Shown in pieces: positions 35,943 to 45,000 of a DNA stretch of 64,000 nt (positions are counted from its first letter, which is position 1; the number at the start of each line of letters is the position of its first letter). The DNA is taken from the NCBI RefSeq assembly GCF_014645015.1, contig NZ_BMLC01000001.1, positions 944,585-1,008,584 of the forward strand. The letters are read 5' to 3'. Made by a program: the position numbers and the translations under genes. The stretch is from Salinibacterium xinjiangense (GTDB lineage: Bacteria > Actinomycetota > Actinomycetes > Actinomycetales > Microbacteriaceae). The notes beneath the pieces were generated by a model. That model had not been told where the DNA came from and searched no databases. It was given only the letters and a program-made list of their open reading frames with translations.

Positions 35943-36910
35943 TGGCCTCATCACCCGGGAGGACTGTTGCCGCGGCACTCGGTGCTGCGGCGACAGTCGG
36001 CGCAGCGGCGTTCGCGTGGGGATCCCTTGTCGAACGCAATCGCTTCACGATTCGTCACGAGACCGTATCGGTGCTCGAGCCAGGAGCCAGGTCGCTCACA
36101 GTGCTGCACGTGGCCGACCTGCACATGGCACCCTGGCAGTCGGCGAAGCAGGAGTGGGTGCGATCGCTTGCGCTTCTCGAACCTGATCTCATCGTCAACA
36201 CGGGAGATAACCTCGGACATCCCGACGGCATCGAGGGTGTGATCGAGGCGCTGGCGCCTTTCGCCGGCGTTCCGGGGGTGTTTGTCCACGGATCCAACGA
36301 CTACTTCGGGCCGCAACTGAAGAACCCATTCTCGTATTTCGGCGGACCATCGTCCAGGCCCACCGCGGCCGCCTCCCTCGACACGGAGCGCCTCGAAGCC
36401 TTCTTCGAGAATGATCTTGGCTGGCTGTCGCTGAATAACACCGCCAGGGCCATCGAGATCCGTGGATCGCGACTCGAGTTCTTCGGCACCAACGATGCCC
36501 ACCGCGGCTGGGACCGGCTCGATAAACTGCCGGGCGTCATCGAGGAAATGCGCGAGAACGTCGGCTGGAACGACGACAGGTCAGGGCCTGAGGCGGTCTC
36601 GATCGGTGTGACGCATGCGCCGTACCGTCGCGTGCTCGATTCTTTCGTCAATTACGGCGCCGAAATGATCTTCGCTGGGCACACCCACGGCGGTCAGGTG
36701 CGCATCCCGGGGCAGCCCGCGCTGGTCACCAATTGCGACATTCCGCGGGACCAGGCCCAGGGCCTGAGCCTGTGGCATCACGCCCGCCATGCATCCTATT
36801 TGAACGTGAGCGCTGGCATCGGGACATCCATCTATGCACCCGTGCGGTTCGCCTGCCCACCCGAAGCGGTGGTCGTGACTTTGACGGGTCGAGATTTCAG
36901 CTATTCTTGA
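35942..36910 (+). CDS. Metallophosphoesterase
   Basis: Calcineurin-like phosphoesterase, 322 residues with an N-terminal membrane anchor (about residues 8-27). Metal-binding motifs are VADLHMAPWQ, VNTGDNLGH, GSNDYFGP (in place of the usual GNHD), VTHAPYRR and FAGHTHGGQV. The GTG at 35942 overlaps the PBP stop (TAGTG). The PBP-metallophosphoesterase pair is conserved in actinobacteria, so a wall- or lipid-linked phosphate substrate is plausible but unproven. Confidence 0.88.
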   Translation: MASSPGRTVAAALGAAATVGAAAFAWGSLVERNRFTIRHETVSVLEPGARSLTVLHVADLHMAPWQSAKQEWVRSLALLEPDLIVNTGDNLGHPDGIEGVIEALAPFAGVPGVFVHGSNDYFGPQLKNPFSYFGGPSSRPTAAASLDTERLEAFFENDLGWLSLNNTARAIEIRGSRLEFFGTNDAHRGWDRLDKLPGVIEEMRENVGWNDDRSGPEAVSIGVTHAPYRRVLDSFVNYGAEMIFAGHTHGGQVRIPGQPALVTNCDIPRDQAQGLSLWHHARHASYLNVSAGIGTSIYAPVRFACPPEAVVVTLTGRDFSYS

Positions 36911-36936
36911 GGAGTTCGCGCTTCGGTGCGAGTGAT

Positions 36937-37010
<74 letters not shown>

Positions 37011-37016
37011 CACATG

Positions 37017-37055
37017 CCGGCCTCAGGCCGGTCCACAATTGCTCTCCCTCGGGAG
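37017..37055 (+). terminator. Two hairpins downstream of tRNA-Pro
   Basis: CCGGCC-TCA-GGCCGG (37017-37031) and CTCCC-TC-GGGAG (37044-37055) follow the tRNA closely and could end or process its transcript. No T-tract. Confidence 0.4.
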
Positions 37056-37125
37056 GGCGATTCGTGGTTAACGCCCCAACTCGACGGCGAAGGAGTCAGC
37101 GTCAGCGTCAGCGAAGGCGACAACG

Positions 37126-37791
37126 TCAGGCGAAGTCGGGATCTGGAGCGCTGCCGTAGCTGAATTCCGCCCTGGGGCGCCACCCGTTGTTGAGCACTCC
37201 GTTGCTCTCCTCGAGGTAGCAGGCTCCGCACAGCGATTCGTACGTGACATCGACACCGTCGATCGCGACCTGGTCCCCGTCGAAAATGTAATGCTCTCCC
37301 ACCCGCCTCGCGTTGAAGACGGCCTTGCGGCCACAACGGCAGATCGTCTTCAATTCTTCGAGAGAGTGTGCGATCTCGAGCAGTCGGCGGCTCCCCGGGA
37401 ACGCGACGGTCTGGAAATCGGTGCGGATGCCGTAGGCGAGCACAGGCACGCCCTCGAGGATGGCGATCCTCAGGAGGTCGTCGACCTGCCCCTCGGTGAG
37501 AAACTGCGCCTCATCCACGAGCAGGCAGCTCACTGTCGACCCTGAGCTGGCCAGCACCGACGCCCGCTGCGCAAGGAACTTCTGGAGAATATCCTCATCG
37601 GGCGCGACGGTGAAATCAACCGGTCGGGTCACCCCGAGCCTCGACACGATCGCAGCATCGCCCTTGGTGTCGAGCTGGGGTTTTGCGAGCAGCACACGGT
37701 GCCCGCGCTCCTCGTAGTTGAATGCCGCCTGCAGCAGCGCCGTGCTCTTGCCGCTGTTCATGGCGCCGTAGCGGAAATATAGCTTGCTCAT
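37126..37791 (-). CDS. tdk: Thymidine kinase
   Basis: Cytosolic type II thymidine kinase, 221 residues. P-loop GAMNSGKSTAL, VDEAQFL with the catalytic glutamate, YGIRTDF in the lasso region, and the zinc cysteines CRCGRKA and CGACY. ATG 37791 has AGAAGGA just upstream and sits at the family start; the longer frame upstream lies in the response regulator. It starts 13 bp after the response regulator stop, so the two are probably one transcript. Confidence 0.93.
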   Translation of the reverse strand: MSKLYFRYGAMNSGKSTALLQAAFNYEERGHRVLLAKPQLDTKGDAAIVSRLGVTRPVDFTVAPDEDILQKFLAQRASVLASSGSTVSCLLVDEAQFLTEGQVDDLLRIAILEGVPVLAYGIRTDFQTVAFPGSRRLLEIAHSLEELKTICRCGRKAVFNARRVGEHYIFDGDQVAIDGVDVTYESLCGACYLEESNGVLNNGWRPRAEFSYGSAPDPDFA

Positions 37792-37804
37792 AATCCTTCT
37801 CCGG

Positions 37805-38488
37805 TCAGCGCAGGAATCCGTCTTCGGCAGCTCGCCTGATGAGTTCAGTCTTCTTGCTGGCCGGGCGATCCACTTTGGAATATTTTTCGCGCACACGTCG
37901 AAGGTACGTCTTCGCGGTCTCGTATTGCACATTCATGCGCTCGGCCACTTCCGGTGTGCTGAGGCCCGACGCGTACAGTGTGAAGGCTTGCGCCTCCCCC
38001 GCGCTCAGCTTCGGGCGCACACGCGCGGTGGCGCCTGTCGGTCGCGGGCGCCAGTCTCGCTGGTCGGGATCGGGCGCGACGCCCATGACCGCGCGGGCGG
38101 CATCCATGACCTCACGCATCGGCAGCGTCTTCGAGAGGAAGGCGACGGCCCCGGCCGCAAGGGCTCGCTCGCTCGCCTCTGGAGTGTCGAGACTCGACAA
38201 CACGATGACCTTCGCGCCAGCCGCGCGGCACGTGCGCACCCGGGCTTCGATCGACACCGGCTCCTTCAGCTGGAAGTCGATGAACACGAGGTCGGTGGGA
38301 AAGTTGCTGCTGTGCACGAGCTGGAGCCAGGTGCTCGCGCTGAGCACCAGATCGAAGTCTGGCGCGTTTGTGCCGATCCAGCTGGCGAGGCTGTCGAGAA
38401 GCAACTCGTGATCGTCGAGCACGGCAAGTCGCACGCGTGTCTGCGTGTGCTCGTTCGCGTCGTGCATGGCAGAATCTGGGGCTGTCAT
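37805..38488 (-). CDS. LuxR/NarL-type response regulator
   Basis: DNA-binding protein of 227 residues with a receiver-like N-terminal domain and GerE/LuxR helix-turn-helix at the C-terminus. The receiver has VLDDHELLLDSL, the phosphoacceptor strand DLVFIDFQ and SKTLPM with the conserved lysine. The HTH reads LSAGEAQAFTLYASGLSTPEVAERM with VREKYSKV. ATG 38488 has GAGGAT upstream. No sensor kinase is adjacent, so it is an orphan here. In Microbacteriaceae such genes with a partial LuxR consensus are common; target unknown. Confidence 0.82.
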   Translation of the reverse strand: MTAPDSAMHDANEHTQTRVRLAVLDDHELLLDSLASWIGTNAPDFDLVLSASTWLQLVHSSNFPTDLVFIDFQLKEPVSIEARVRTCRAAGAKVIVLSSLDTPEASERALAAGAVAFLSKTLPMREVMDAARAVMGVAPDPDQRDWRPRPTGATARVRPKLSAGEAQAFTLYASGLSTPEVAERMNVQYETAKTYLRRVREKYSKVDRPASKKTELIRRAAEDGFLR

Positions 38489-38658
38489 CGGGTGATCCTC
38501 GGGGTTTCGGTGCAAAAACGAGCGACGACGACACCGCTGCGCGGAGGCGGTTCGCCGTGCTCCACAACGGTGGTTCAGATAACTATGACATGTGCCGACG
38601 CGGCCCGGCAGCCCGTAATCGGGGTACACGGGTTGTGGTCACTATCGGGGACAGCCTG

Positions 38659-39708
38659 TCAGAATAGTGTCGCCTGCGCCAGCGACGGCGGCAACTCTTC
38701 TGCAATCAGGGTACGTTCCGTCGACGACCGGGGAAGCGCGGTCGCCGGGTTGATCGAACCACGGTGCAGGCCATGGCGCCGGATGATCGGCTGGATCTTC
38801 TGCGCGAGCCAGCGCCGGTACTCCTTCGGCGCATACGAACTCGTCGAGTACATGCGCGAATACCGCTCGACGAGCTCTGGATGATTCGACTCGAGCCACT
38901 GCATGAACCACTGTCGCGCTCCCTGTCTGAGGTGCAGCGCCGAATACATCACCGAGGTCGCCCCGGCCGCTGAGAGCTGCTCCAGTGCCCGTTCGAGGTG
39001 ATCCCTGGTATCAGTCAGGTACGGAAGGATCGGCATCATGAACACCGTGCAGTCGAGCCCGCTCTCTCGTACGGCTCGCACCGTGTCGAGCCTGCCGAGC
39101 GTTGCCGGGGCACCTGGTTCCACCGACTTCTGCAGGTCATCATCGTGCACGGCGATCGTCATGGCGATGTCGACCACGACGTGCCGGTTCGCCTGCGCCA
39201 GCAACGGCAGATCGCGACGCAACAGGGTTCCTTTAGTCAGGATGCTGAACGGCGTACCGCTGTCGGCGAGACTCGCGATGATGCCCGGCATCAGCCGGTA
39301 GCGCCCCTCGGCGCGCTGGTATGGATCAGTGTTGGTTCCGAGCGCGACAGGCTCGTGATTCCAACCGGGCCGGGCAAGCTCCCTGGCCAGGACCTCAGAG
39401 ACATTCGTCTTGACGATGATCTCGCGGTCGAAATCTTTCCCAGCATCGAGATCGAGATAGGTGTGCGTGTTACGGGCGAAGCAGAAAGTGCACGCGTGAG
39501 AACATCCGCGGTACGGATTGATCGTCCAGCTGAAGGGCATCGCGCTCGATGCCGGCACCCTGTTCAACGCAGACTTCGCGAGCACCTCGTGAAATCGCAT
39601 GCCCGCGAATTCGGGTGTCGACACGGTGCGTACCAGATGGGAGAGCTTCGCCATCCCGGGGAGGGCATCGGGTTGCTCGGATTCCAGCGCCTGACCATCC
39701 CACCTCAT
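38659..39708 (-). CDS. Rv2578c-family radical SAM protein
   Basis: Radical SAM enzyme of 349 residues. The iron-sulfur motif CSHACTFCFAR lies near residue 70 after SWTINPYRG, and GTNTDPYQ, SILTKGTLLRRD and DIAMTI follow as barrel strands. The family is distantly related to spore photoproduct lyase. A perfect actinobacterial SOS box ends 8 bp before the start codon, which supports a role in DNA-damage response. There is no clear ribosome-binding site between box and start, so the transcript may be leaderless or nearly so. It lies 40 bp after mqo. Confidence 0.85.
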   Translation of the reverse strand: MRWDGQALESEQPDALPGMAKLSHLVRTVSTPEFAGMRFHEVLAKSALNRVPASSAMPFSWTINPYRGCSHACTFCFARNTHTYLDLDAGKDFDREIIVKTNVSEVLARELARPGWNHEPVALGTNTDPYQRAEGRYRLMPGIIASLADSGTPFSILTKGTLLRRDLPLLAQANRHVVVDIAMTIAVHDDDLQKSVEPGAPATLGRLDTVRAVRESGLDCTVFMMPILPYLTDTRDHLERALEQLSAAGATSVMYSALHLRQGARQWFMQWLESNHPELVERYSRMYSTSSYAPKEYRRWLAQKIQPIIRRHGLHRGSINPATALPRSSTERTLIAEELPPSLAQATLF

Positions 39709-39715
39709 CCAGATA

Positions 39716-39733
39716 TTCGAACATGTGTTCGAA
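39716..39733. promoter_or_regulatory. LexA (SOS) box
   Basis: TTCGAACATGTGTTCGAA is a perfect 18-bp palindrome and contains the actinobacterial LexA consensus TCGAAC-N4-GTTCGA exactly. It is located 8-25 bp upstream of the radical SAM start codon, between that gene and mqo, so it should repress the radical SAM gene. Confidence 0.88.
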
Positions 39734-39747
39734 TTTCTGTCAAGTGC

Positions 39748-41223
39748 TCAGGCTGTGATGTGGAGCACGCGGGCGGTGCGCTCGATGGTGTCGCGTGCGA
39801 GCTCCGGCTGGTCTGCGAGCGTCTGGCCGTAGGTCGGAACCATGCGTTCCAATTCGGGCCGCCAGGCATCCATCCGGTCGGGGAAGCACTTCTCGACAAG
39901 CCCGAGCATGATAGGAACCGCAGTGGATGCGCCGGGTGAGGCCCCGAGGAGCCCCGCGATGCTGCCGTCGGAGGCCGCCACGACCTCGGTGCCGAACTGC
40001 AGCACACCGATCTTCGCCTTGTCTTTCTTCATCACCTGCACGCGCTGGCCGGCGGTGATCGTGTACCAGTCTTCAGGCTTGGCGTCAGGATAGAACTCCT
40101 GCAGCTCACTGAACTTCGTGGATTTAGATGCAGCGAGCTGCCCTATCAGGTACTTCACGAGGCTGAGGTTCTGTACGCCGGCCGCCACCATCGGTACGAC
40201 GTTGTGCCAGCGTAGAGATGCGAACAGGTCGAAAATCGAGCCGGTCTTCAGGAACCTGGGGCTGGCACCGGCATACGGCCCGAACATCAGGCTGCCCCTA
40301 CCATCCACCACCCGCAGGTCAAGATGAGGAACCGACATGGGCGGAGAGCCCGTGGCCGCTTTGCCGTAGACCTTCGCGCGATGCCGCGCAACAAGCTCGG
40401 GGTTGTCGGTGCGCAGGAATTCGCCGCTGACGGGGAACCCGCCGAATCCGCGGATTTCCCTGATGCCCGACTTCTGCAGGAGGTTCAGTGCATAGCCGCC
40501 GGCGCCCACAAATACGAACCGGGCGTTCAGTGGCTTGATCGGCGTTCGACCCACGTCTCGACGCATCCTGAGCTGCCACAGGCCGTCTCTGGTGCGCTTG
40601 AGCCCCGTCACGACCACGCCGGTGTTCAGCTTCGCGCCGCTGTTGACGAGATTCTTCGTCAGGAGATGCGTGAGCGAACCGAAATCGATATCGGTTCCCG
40701 AGGCGATGCGCGTTGCCGCGATCGGCTGCGACTTGCTGCGGCCCGGGATCATCAGGGGCGCCCAGGAGCGAATGACCTTCGCGTCTTCGCTGTACTCCAT
40801 GCCCTCGAACAGCGGGTGGTCTTTGAGGGCGTCGAATCGCGCGCGAAGATATTCGACGTTCTTCTCGCCCCAGACGAAGCTCATGTGCGGGGTCGCGTTG
40901 ATGAACTCGGTGGGCTCTGGCAGTGCACCGTTCTCCACGAGGAACGACCAGAACTGGCGTGAGACCTGGAACTGCTCGTTGACCTTCACCGCACTCGCGA
41001 TGTCGATCGAGCCATCAGCACGCTGCGGGGTGTAGTTGAGTTCGCACAGCGCGGAATGGCCGGTTCCGGCGTTGTTCCACGGGTTCGTGCTCTCAAGCGC
41101 GAACTCGTCGAGACGCTCGAAGATCTGGATCTCCCAGTCAGGCTCGAGCTGCTGGAGGAGGGCACCGAGAGTGGCACTCATGATGCCCCCGCCGATGAGG
41201 GCGACGTCGACGGGTTTGCTCAC
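39748..41223 (-). CDS. mqo: Malate:quinone oxidoreductase
   Basis: Membrane-associated FAD enzyme that oxidises malate to oxaloacetate and passes electrons to quinone, 491 residues. The N-terminal dinucleotide motif reads DVALIGGGIMSATLGALL, followed by ERLDEFALESTNPWNNAGTGHSALCELNYTP, the family fingerprint, and SPPMSVPHLDLR and LLGASPGASTAVPIML. The start at 41223 gives a normal N-terminus. It is a TCA-cycle step shared with the icd gene about 8 kb away. Confidence 0.95.
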   Translation of the reverse strand: MSKPVDVALIGGGIMSATLGALLQQLEPDWEIQIFERLDEFALESTNPWNNAGTGHSALCELNYTPQRADGSIDIASAVKVNEQFQVSRQFWSFLVENGALPEPTEFINATPHMSFVWGEKNVEYLRARFDALKDHPLFEGMEYSEDAKVIRSWAPLMIPGRSKSQPIAATRIASGTDIDFGSLTHLLTKNLVNSGAKLNTGVVVTGLKRTRDGLWQLRMRRDVGRTPIKPLNARFVFVGAGGYALNLLQKSGIREIRGFGGFPVSGEFLRTDNPELVARHRAKVYGKAATGSPPMSVPHLDLRVVDGRGSLMFGPYAGASPRFLKTGSIFDLFASLRWHNVVPMVAAGVQNLSLVKYLIGQLAASKSTKFSELQEFYPDAKPEDWYTITAGQRVQVMKKDKAKIGVLQFGTEVVAASDGSIAGLLGASPGASTAVPIMLGLVEKCFPDRMDAWRPELERMVPTYGQTLADQPELARDTIERTARVLHITA

Positions 41224-41227
41224 CTCC

Positions 41228-41929
41228 TCACTTTAGCGCCGCTGGGAGGTCGAGCTTCGCTAGTTCGGCATTCATCCGCCCGGCAATTGCCGCATAGCCG
41301 TCATCATTCGGATGCAGGCCATCGCTCGCCATCCATTCCGGGTGATTCTCGATCCAGCGGGACGCGCCGGGAATGTAGTCGGCATCGATTTCGGCGGCCG
41401 CATCCTTCACCCACCCGTTGATGACCTCGACCGAGCGTGGTCGCTCATCCGTGTACCAGAACGGCTCGACGACGATGAACCGCGCCTCAGGCAATGCATC
41501 GTTCAGCCTCGTGAGATCGTCGGTGATCTGCGCCTCAATCTCGACCGCTTTCGTGTCGAAGCTGAAATTGTCATTGAGCCCCATCGTGACGAACACGATG
41601 TCTGGGTTGTCGTCGATGACCTGGCTCGGCTCGTCACCGTCTCCGAAAATGGATCGGTTATTGATGAAACCGAGACCGTTCACGCTGGGGTTGAATTCGC
41701 TCCACCCCCGCTGGTCGCAGATGACGGTCGACCAGCGCAGGTCTGCGGCCGTCGCACCGGTGCCGAGAGTATATGAGTCACCGTAGAACGCCACCCTCGT
41801 GGCGTTCGGATCCCGAGGCTCGGAGATCGCCGTCGGCAGCGATGGCGAACAGCCGATCAGCGTGACCGCCGATCCGACCGCGAGGATGGCTGAGATCACG
41901 GCGACAATCACGCTGTTTCGGTTACCCAT
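41228..41929 (-). CDS. SGNH/GDSL hydrolase lipoprotein
   Basis: Exported hydrolase of 233 residues with signal peptide ending in lipobox LIGC (C27). Block I holds the nucleophile in FYGDSYTLG, block III GLNDN and block V SDGLHPNDDGY with the Asp-His pair. Family members are esterases, including acyl or acetyl esterases on sugars. Starts 161 bp after the subtilase stop and ends four bases before mqo. Confidence 0.85.
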   Translation of the reverse strand: MGNRNSVIVAVISAILAVGSAVTLIGCSPSLPTAISEPRDPNATRVAFYGDSYTLGTGATAADLRWSTVICDQRGWSEFNPSVNGLGFINNRSIFGDGDEPSQVIDDNPDIVFVTMGLNDNFSFDTKAVEIEAQITDDLTRLNDALPEARFIVVEPFWYTDERPRSVEVINGWVKDAAAEIDADYIPGASRWIENHPEWMASDGLHPNDDGYAAIAGRMNAELAKLDLPAALK

Positions 41930-41953
41930 GCCTGCTATTCGACACCGCCCCCG

Positions 41954-42026
41954 CTGCGGGTTGGGAGAACTACTGCGGGTCAGGAGAACTACTGCGGGTC
42001 AGGAGAACGACTGCGGGTTGGAGAGG
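41954..42026. repeat. 19-bp tandem repeat, about four copies
   Basis: Units start at 41954, 41973, 41992 and 42011 with core CTGCGGGT(T/C)(G/A)GGAGAAC and a truncated last copy. They fill the gap between the SGNH hydrolase start and the subtilase terminator. No spacers, so not a CRISPR. The SGNH promoter should be in or just beside this repeat. Confidence 0.75.
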
Positions 42027-42040
42027 TTGCCGCCGACACA

Positions 42041-42074
42041 GTGATGGGCGGAAGCTCCTGCTTCCGCCCATCAC
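42041..42074 (-). terminator. Terminator hairpin after the subtilase gene
   Basis: A perfect 15-bp stem (GTGATGGGCGGAAGC at 42041-42055 with its complement at 42060-42074) and 4-nt loop, 17 bp past the subtilase stop. No T-run on the minus strand, common in high-GC actinobacteria. Confidence 0.7.
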
Positions 42075-42090
42075 ATCTGTTCTGTCGGTT

Positions 42091-45000
42091 CTAGAAAATA
42101 ACCCAGATGAGCTTCGTCGAACTGGTCGAGCCCGCCACCGCGGAGTCACCCGCGTAAGCGACAGATACCGTGTAGACGCCTCGAGACAGCTTGGGCAGCG
42201 TGTAGCTCACGGTGCCGTCCGCCGCGAGCGCGAGCGGTTTCGTCGTACGATCGTCGATCGTGATCGTGACGGTACCTGTGGCGGCCGCGGGAGCCGCGGT
42301 CGTCACGGCGACCTTCGCGATCGAGGTCTGCCAGGAGGAGAAGACCTGGCGGCTCAGCGACAGCGACGTGGTCGACGTGTAGCGCACGGTCACCGCCTCA
42401 GACGCAGCCGTTCCCGGTGGGAGGCCGGCCGCGGTCGCGGTGACCACGACCGTCAACTGCGTGCCCTGGTCTGCCGCTGTGATCGTGTACTTCGCGCCGG
42501 TGGCACCCACGATGTCCACGCCGTTGGACTGCCACTGGTAGCCGAAGGTCAGACCTTCCATGTCCCACTCCCCCGGAGTGGCCTTGAGCTTCTTGCCCAC
42601 ATCGGATTTACCGGAGATGACCGGTGCGACGAGGTTGAGCGGTGCATCCGGTGCCGGAGCCTCGCCCGTCGTGACGGCGACTGCCGTGTAGCGACCGGTG
42701 TCGGCGTAACTCACGAGCCCGAGATACGTCGACAGCGGGGCCAGGTCGGCCCACGAAGCGGTGTACGTCACCGGGGTGCCCTGCACACCCGGCAGCACGG
42801 CCGGTGACAGGGTGAGTGGCGCTCCACCAGGAACGACCGAGGTGACCGTCACATCCCAGGCCGTACCGTCGGCTGCCGCGAACACGTCCACCAGGACGAG
42901 ATAGGTGGCTGCCTCCGGAGTGACCAGGTCGACACGCTCGTCGGCCGAGCCTGTCGCGGACTGCCATCCCGCGACAGGTTCGCCCGCGGCATCCAACTTG
43001 TACACCACGAGGTCGAGGTCGGTGGTGTCATCGATCGCGTCGAGGTCGAACCTCGCGAACTCTGCGCCCGCGGGCACATCGACGGTGTATTCGGCGCTCT
43101 CACCGGTTCCGCCGAATCCGGAGCGCTCGGTCTGCGTGCCAGTGGGGTCGGGCAGCAGGGCACCCAGCGAGAGACCCGATGTCGCGAGCGCGATGTCACC
43201 GTTGCCGCCCGGAGTTACCGTGACATCCACGGATCCTGTGACGCCGATTCCCTCGACCGAATCCGGAGCGACGATGGTGACGGGCCGAGCCGCGATGGGG
43301 CTGCGAACCGTGGTGTCACCCGACGACCACGTGAGCGAGCCTGTCGTGAACTCATCGAGTGCCGCATCGGTGCGCGATAGCGTGATCGTGTAGCTCGCGG
43401 TCTCGCCGGCAGCTCCGAAAGTGAGCGTCGACGGTTCGACCACGGCATCGATTCCGGCCAGGCCATCGATACTCGCGGTGAAGGTGCCCGCCTGGGTCGC
43501 CGTGACGGTTCGCGTCACCGCCTCCGGAGCCGTCAGGGTGCCGACCGAGATTGACGCGAGGTTCAGGTTGCTCGGATCCACCGGCTCGACCCCCGCGTCA
43601 TAACCGAGCGCCTGGAGGTAGGCCAGCCAGTCTGCGGTGCCGTTCAGGTACAGGAGGCCGGGTTCGAAGAATCGTGTCGGATCCACCTGGCCCGCGCCCT
43701 GCGTGAACGGATCGGTCACAGCAGCGCCATCCGCGTTGACCGTGTCACCGGCCGTCGTCATCATGGCCGACTTGATCTCTGCCGGTGTCGCGTTGGGACG
43801 CTCGCCGAGATAGAGGGCAGCGAGCCCTGCAATGTGGGGCGCGGCCATCGAGGTTCCGCTGAGGAACTCGTAGGTCGGGGCTGTCGACTCCTGGTTGGGG
43901 CCGGCCGCGAGGATCGAGACACCCGGTGCCGAGATATCCGGCTTCAGGAGGTCGCTGCCATCGGCGAGCAACGGGCCGCGCGACGAGAAGCCGGCCACCT
44001 GTGGTGTGGGAGGCGTGTAGCTCGTCGAGTTGCCGTCGGTGAAGGTCGCCGTGGCGCCGGCGGTTGCGGCGTATGCGACGACCTGGTCGCGGTATCTGGC
44101 GTCGAGGTGCACCGTCGGCAGCGCGTGCTGGTCGGTGTCGATGGATCCCGGACCCCTGTTCACGAGCACCACGCCGATGCCGCCGACTCGCAGCACCTCG
44201 GCCGATTTCGCGACCCGGTCGTAGACGCCACGTTCGCAGACCACGATCGTGCCCACGGGCACAGCGGTCAGCGAGTTCGGTGCACAGAGATTCGCATCGG
44301 TGCCGCCCGGGGAGGCAAAGGCCGTCGAGTTCACGAGGTTGCCGGTGAGCGCAGCGGCATCCGGTGTCATGTCGACGGTGATGGATGCCCCGGCAAACGC
44401 CTGGCCGTCACCGAGGGTGACCGTGGCCTGGTACGACGGGATCGTCGACGCGGCGACCGTCGTGATCCACGGGCTCGCGTTGTCGAGGGTGGACGCGCCG
44501 GGGCCGTCGTTCCCGGCGGAGGCCGCCACGAACACTCCCGCTGCGGCTGCACCCAGGAACGCTTCATCCGTCGGGGAGAAGGTCGTCTGGGCCGCGCCGC
44601 CGCCGATGGAGTAGTTGATGACATCGACTCCGTCTGTCACGGCCCCGTCGATCGCGGCAAGGAGGTCGGTCGTGGTGCAGCCGTCATCGCTGCGCACGGC
44701 AGGATCGGGTCCAGACCAGCACACCTTGTACACCGCGATCTTGGCGGCTGGAGCTACGCCCGTGATCGTGCCGAAGTCGATGCCGCCCACGCTGGCCGGT
44801 GTCGCGACATTACCGGCCGCAGTGCTCGCAGTGTGCGAACCGTGTCCGTCGCCGTCGCGAGGCGAAACGAATTCGCCGGTGCCCGTCTTCGCGTTGCCGA
44901 GGCGGTCAGCACCGAATCCATTCAGGAAGTAGCGGGCGCCGATGATCTTCGTGCTGCAATCGTCAGCGCTGAACTGCTCACCGGTCTGGCAGACTCCGCG

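Noticed and set aside
41954-42026. Possible CRISPR array
   Set aside because: The 19-bp units are directly adjacent with no spacers, and no cas genes are nearby.
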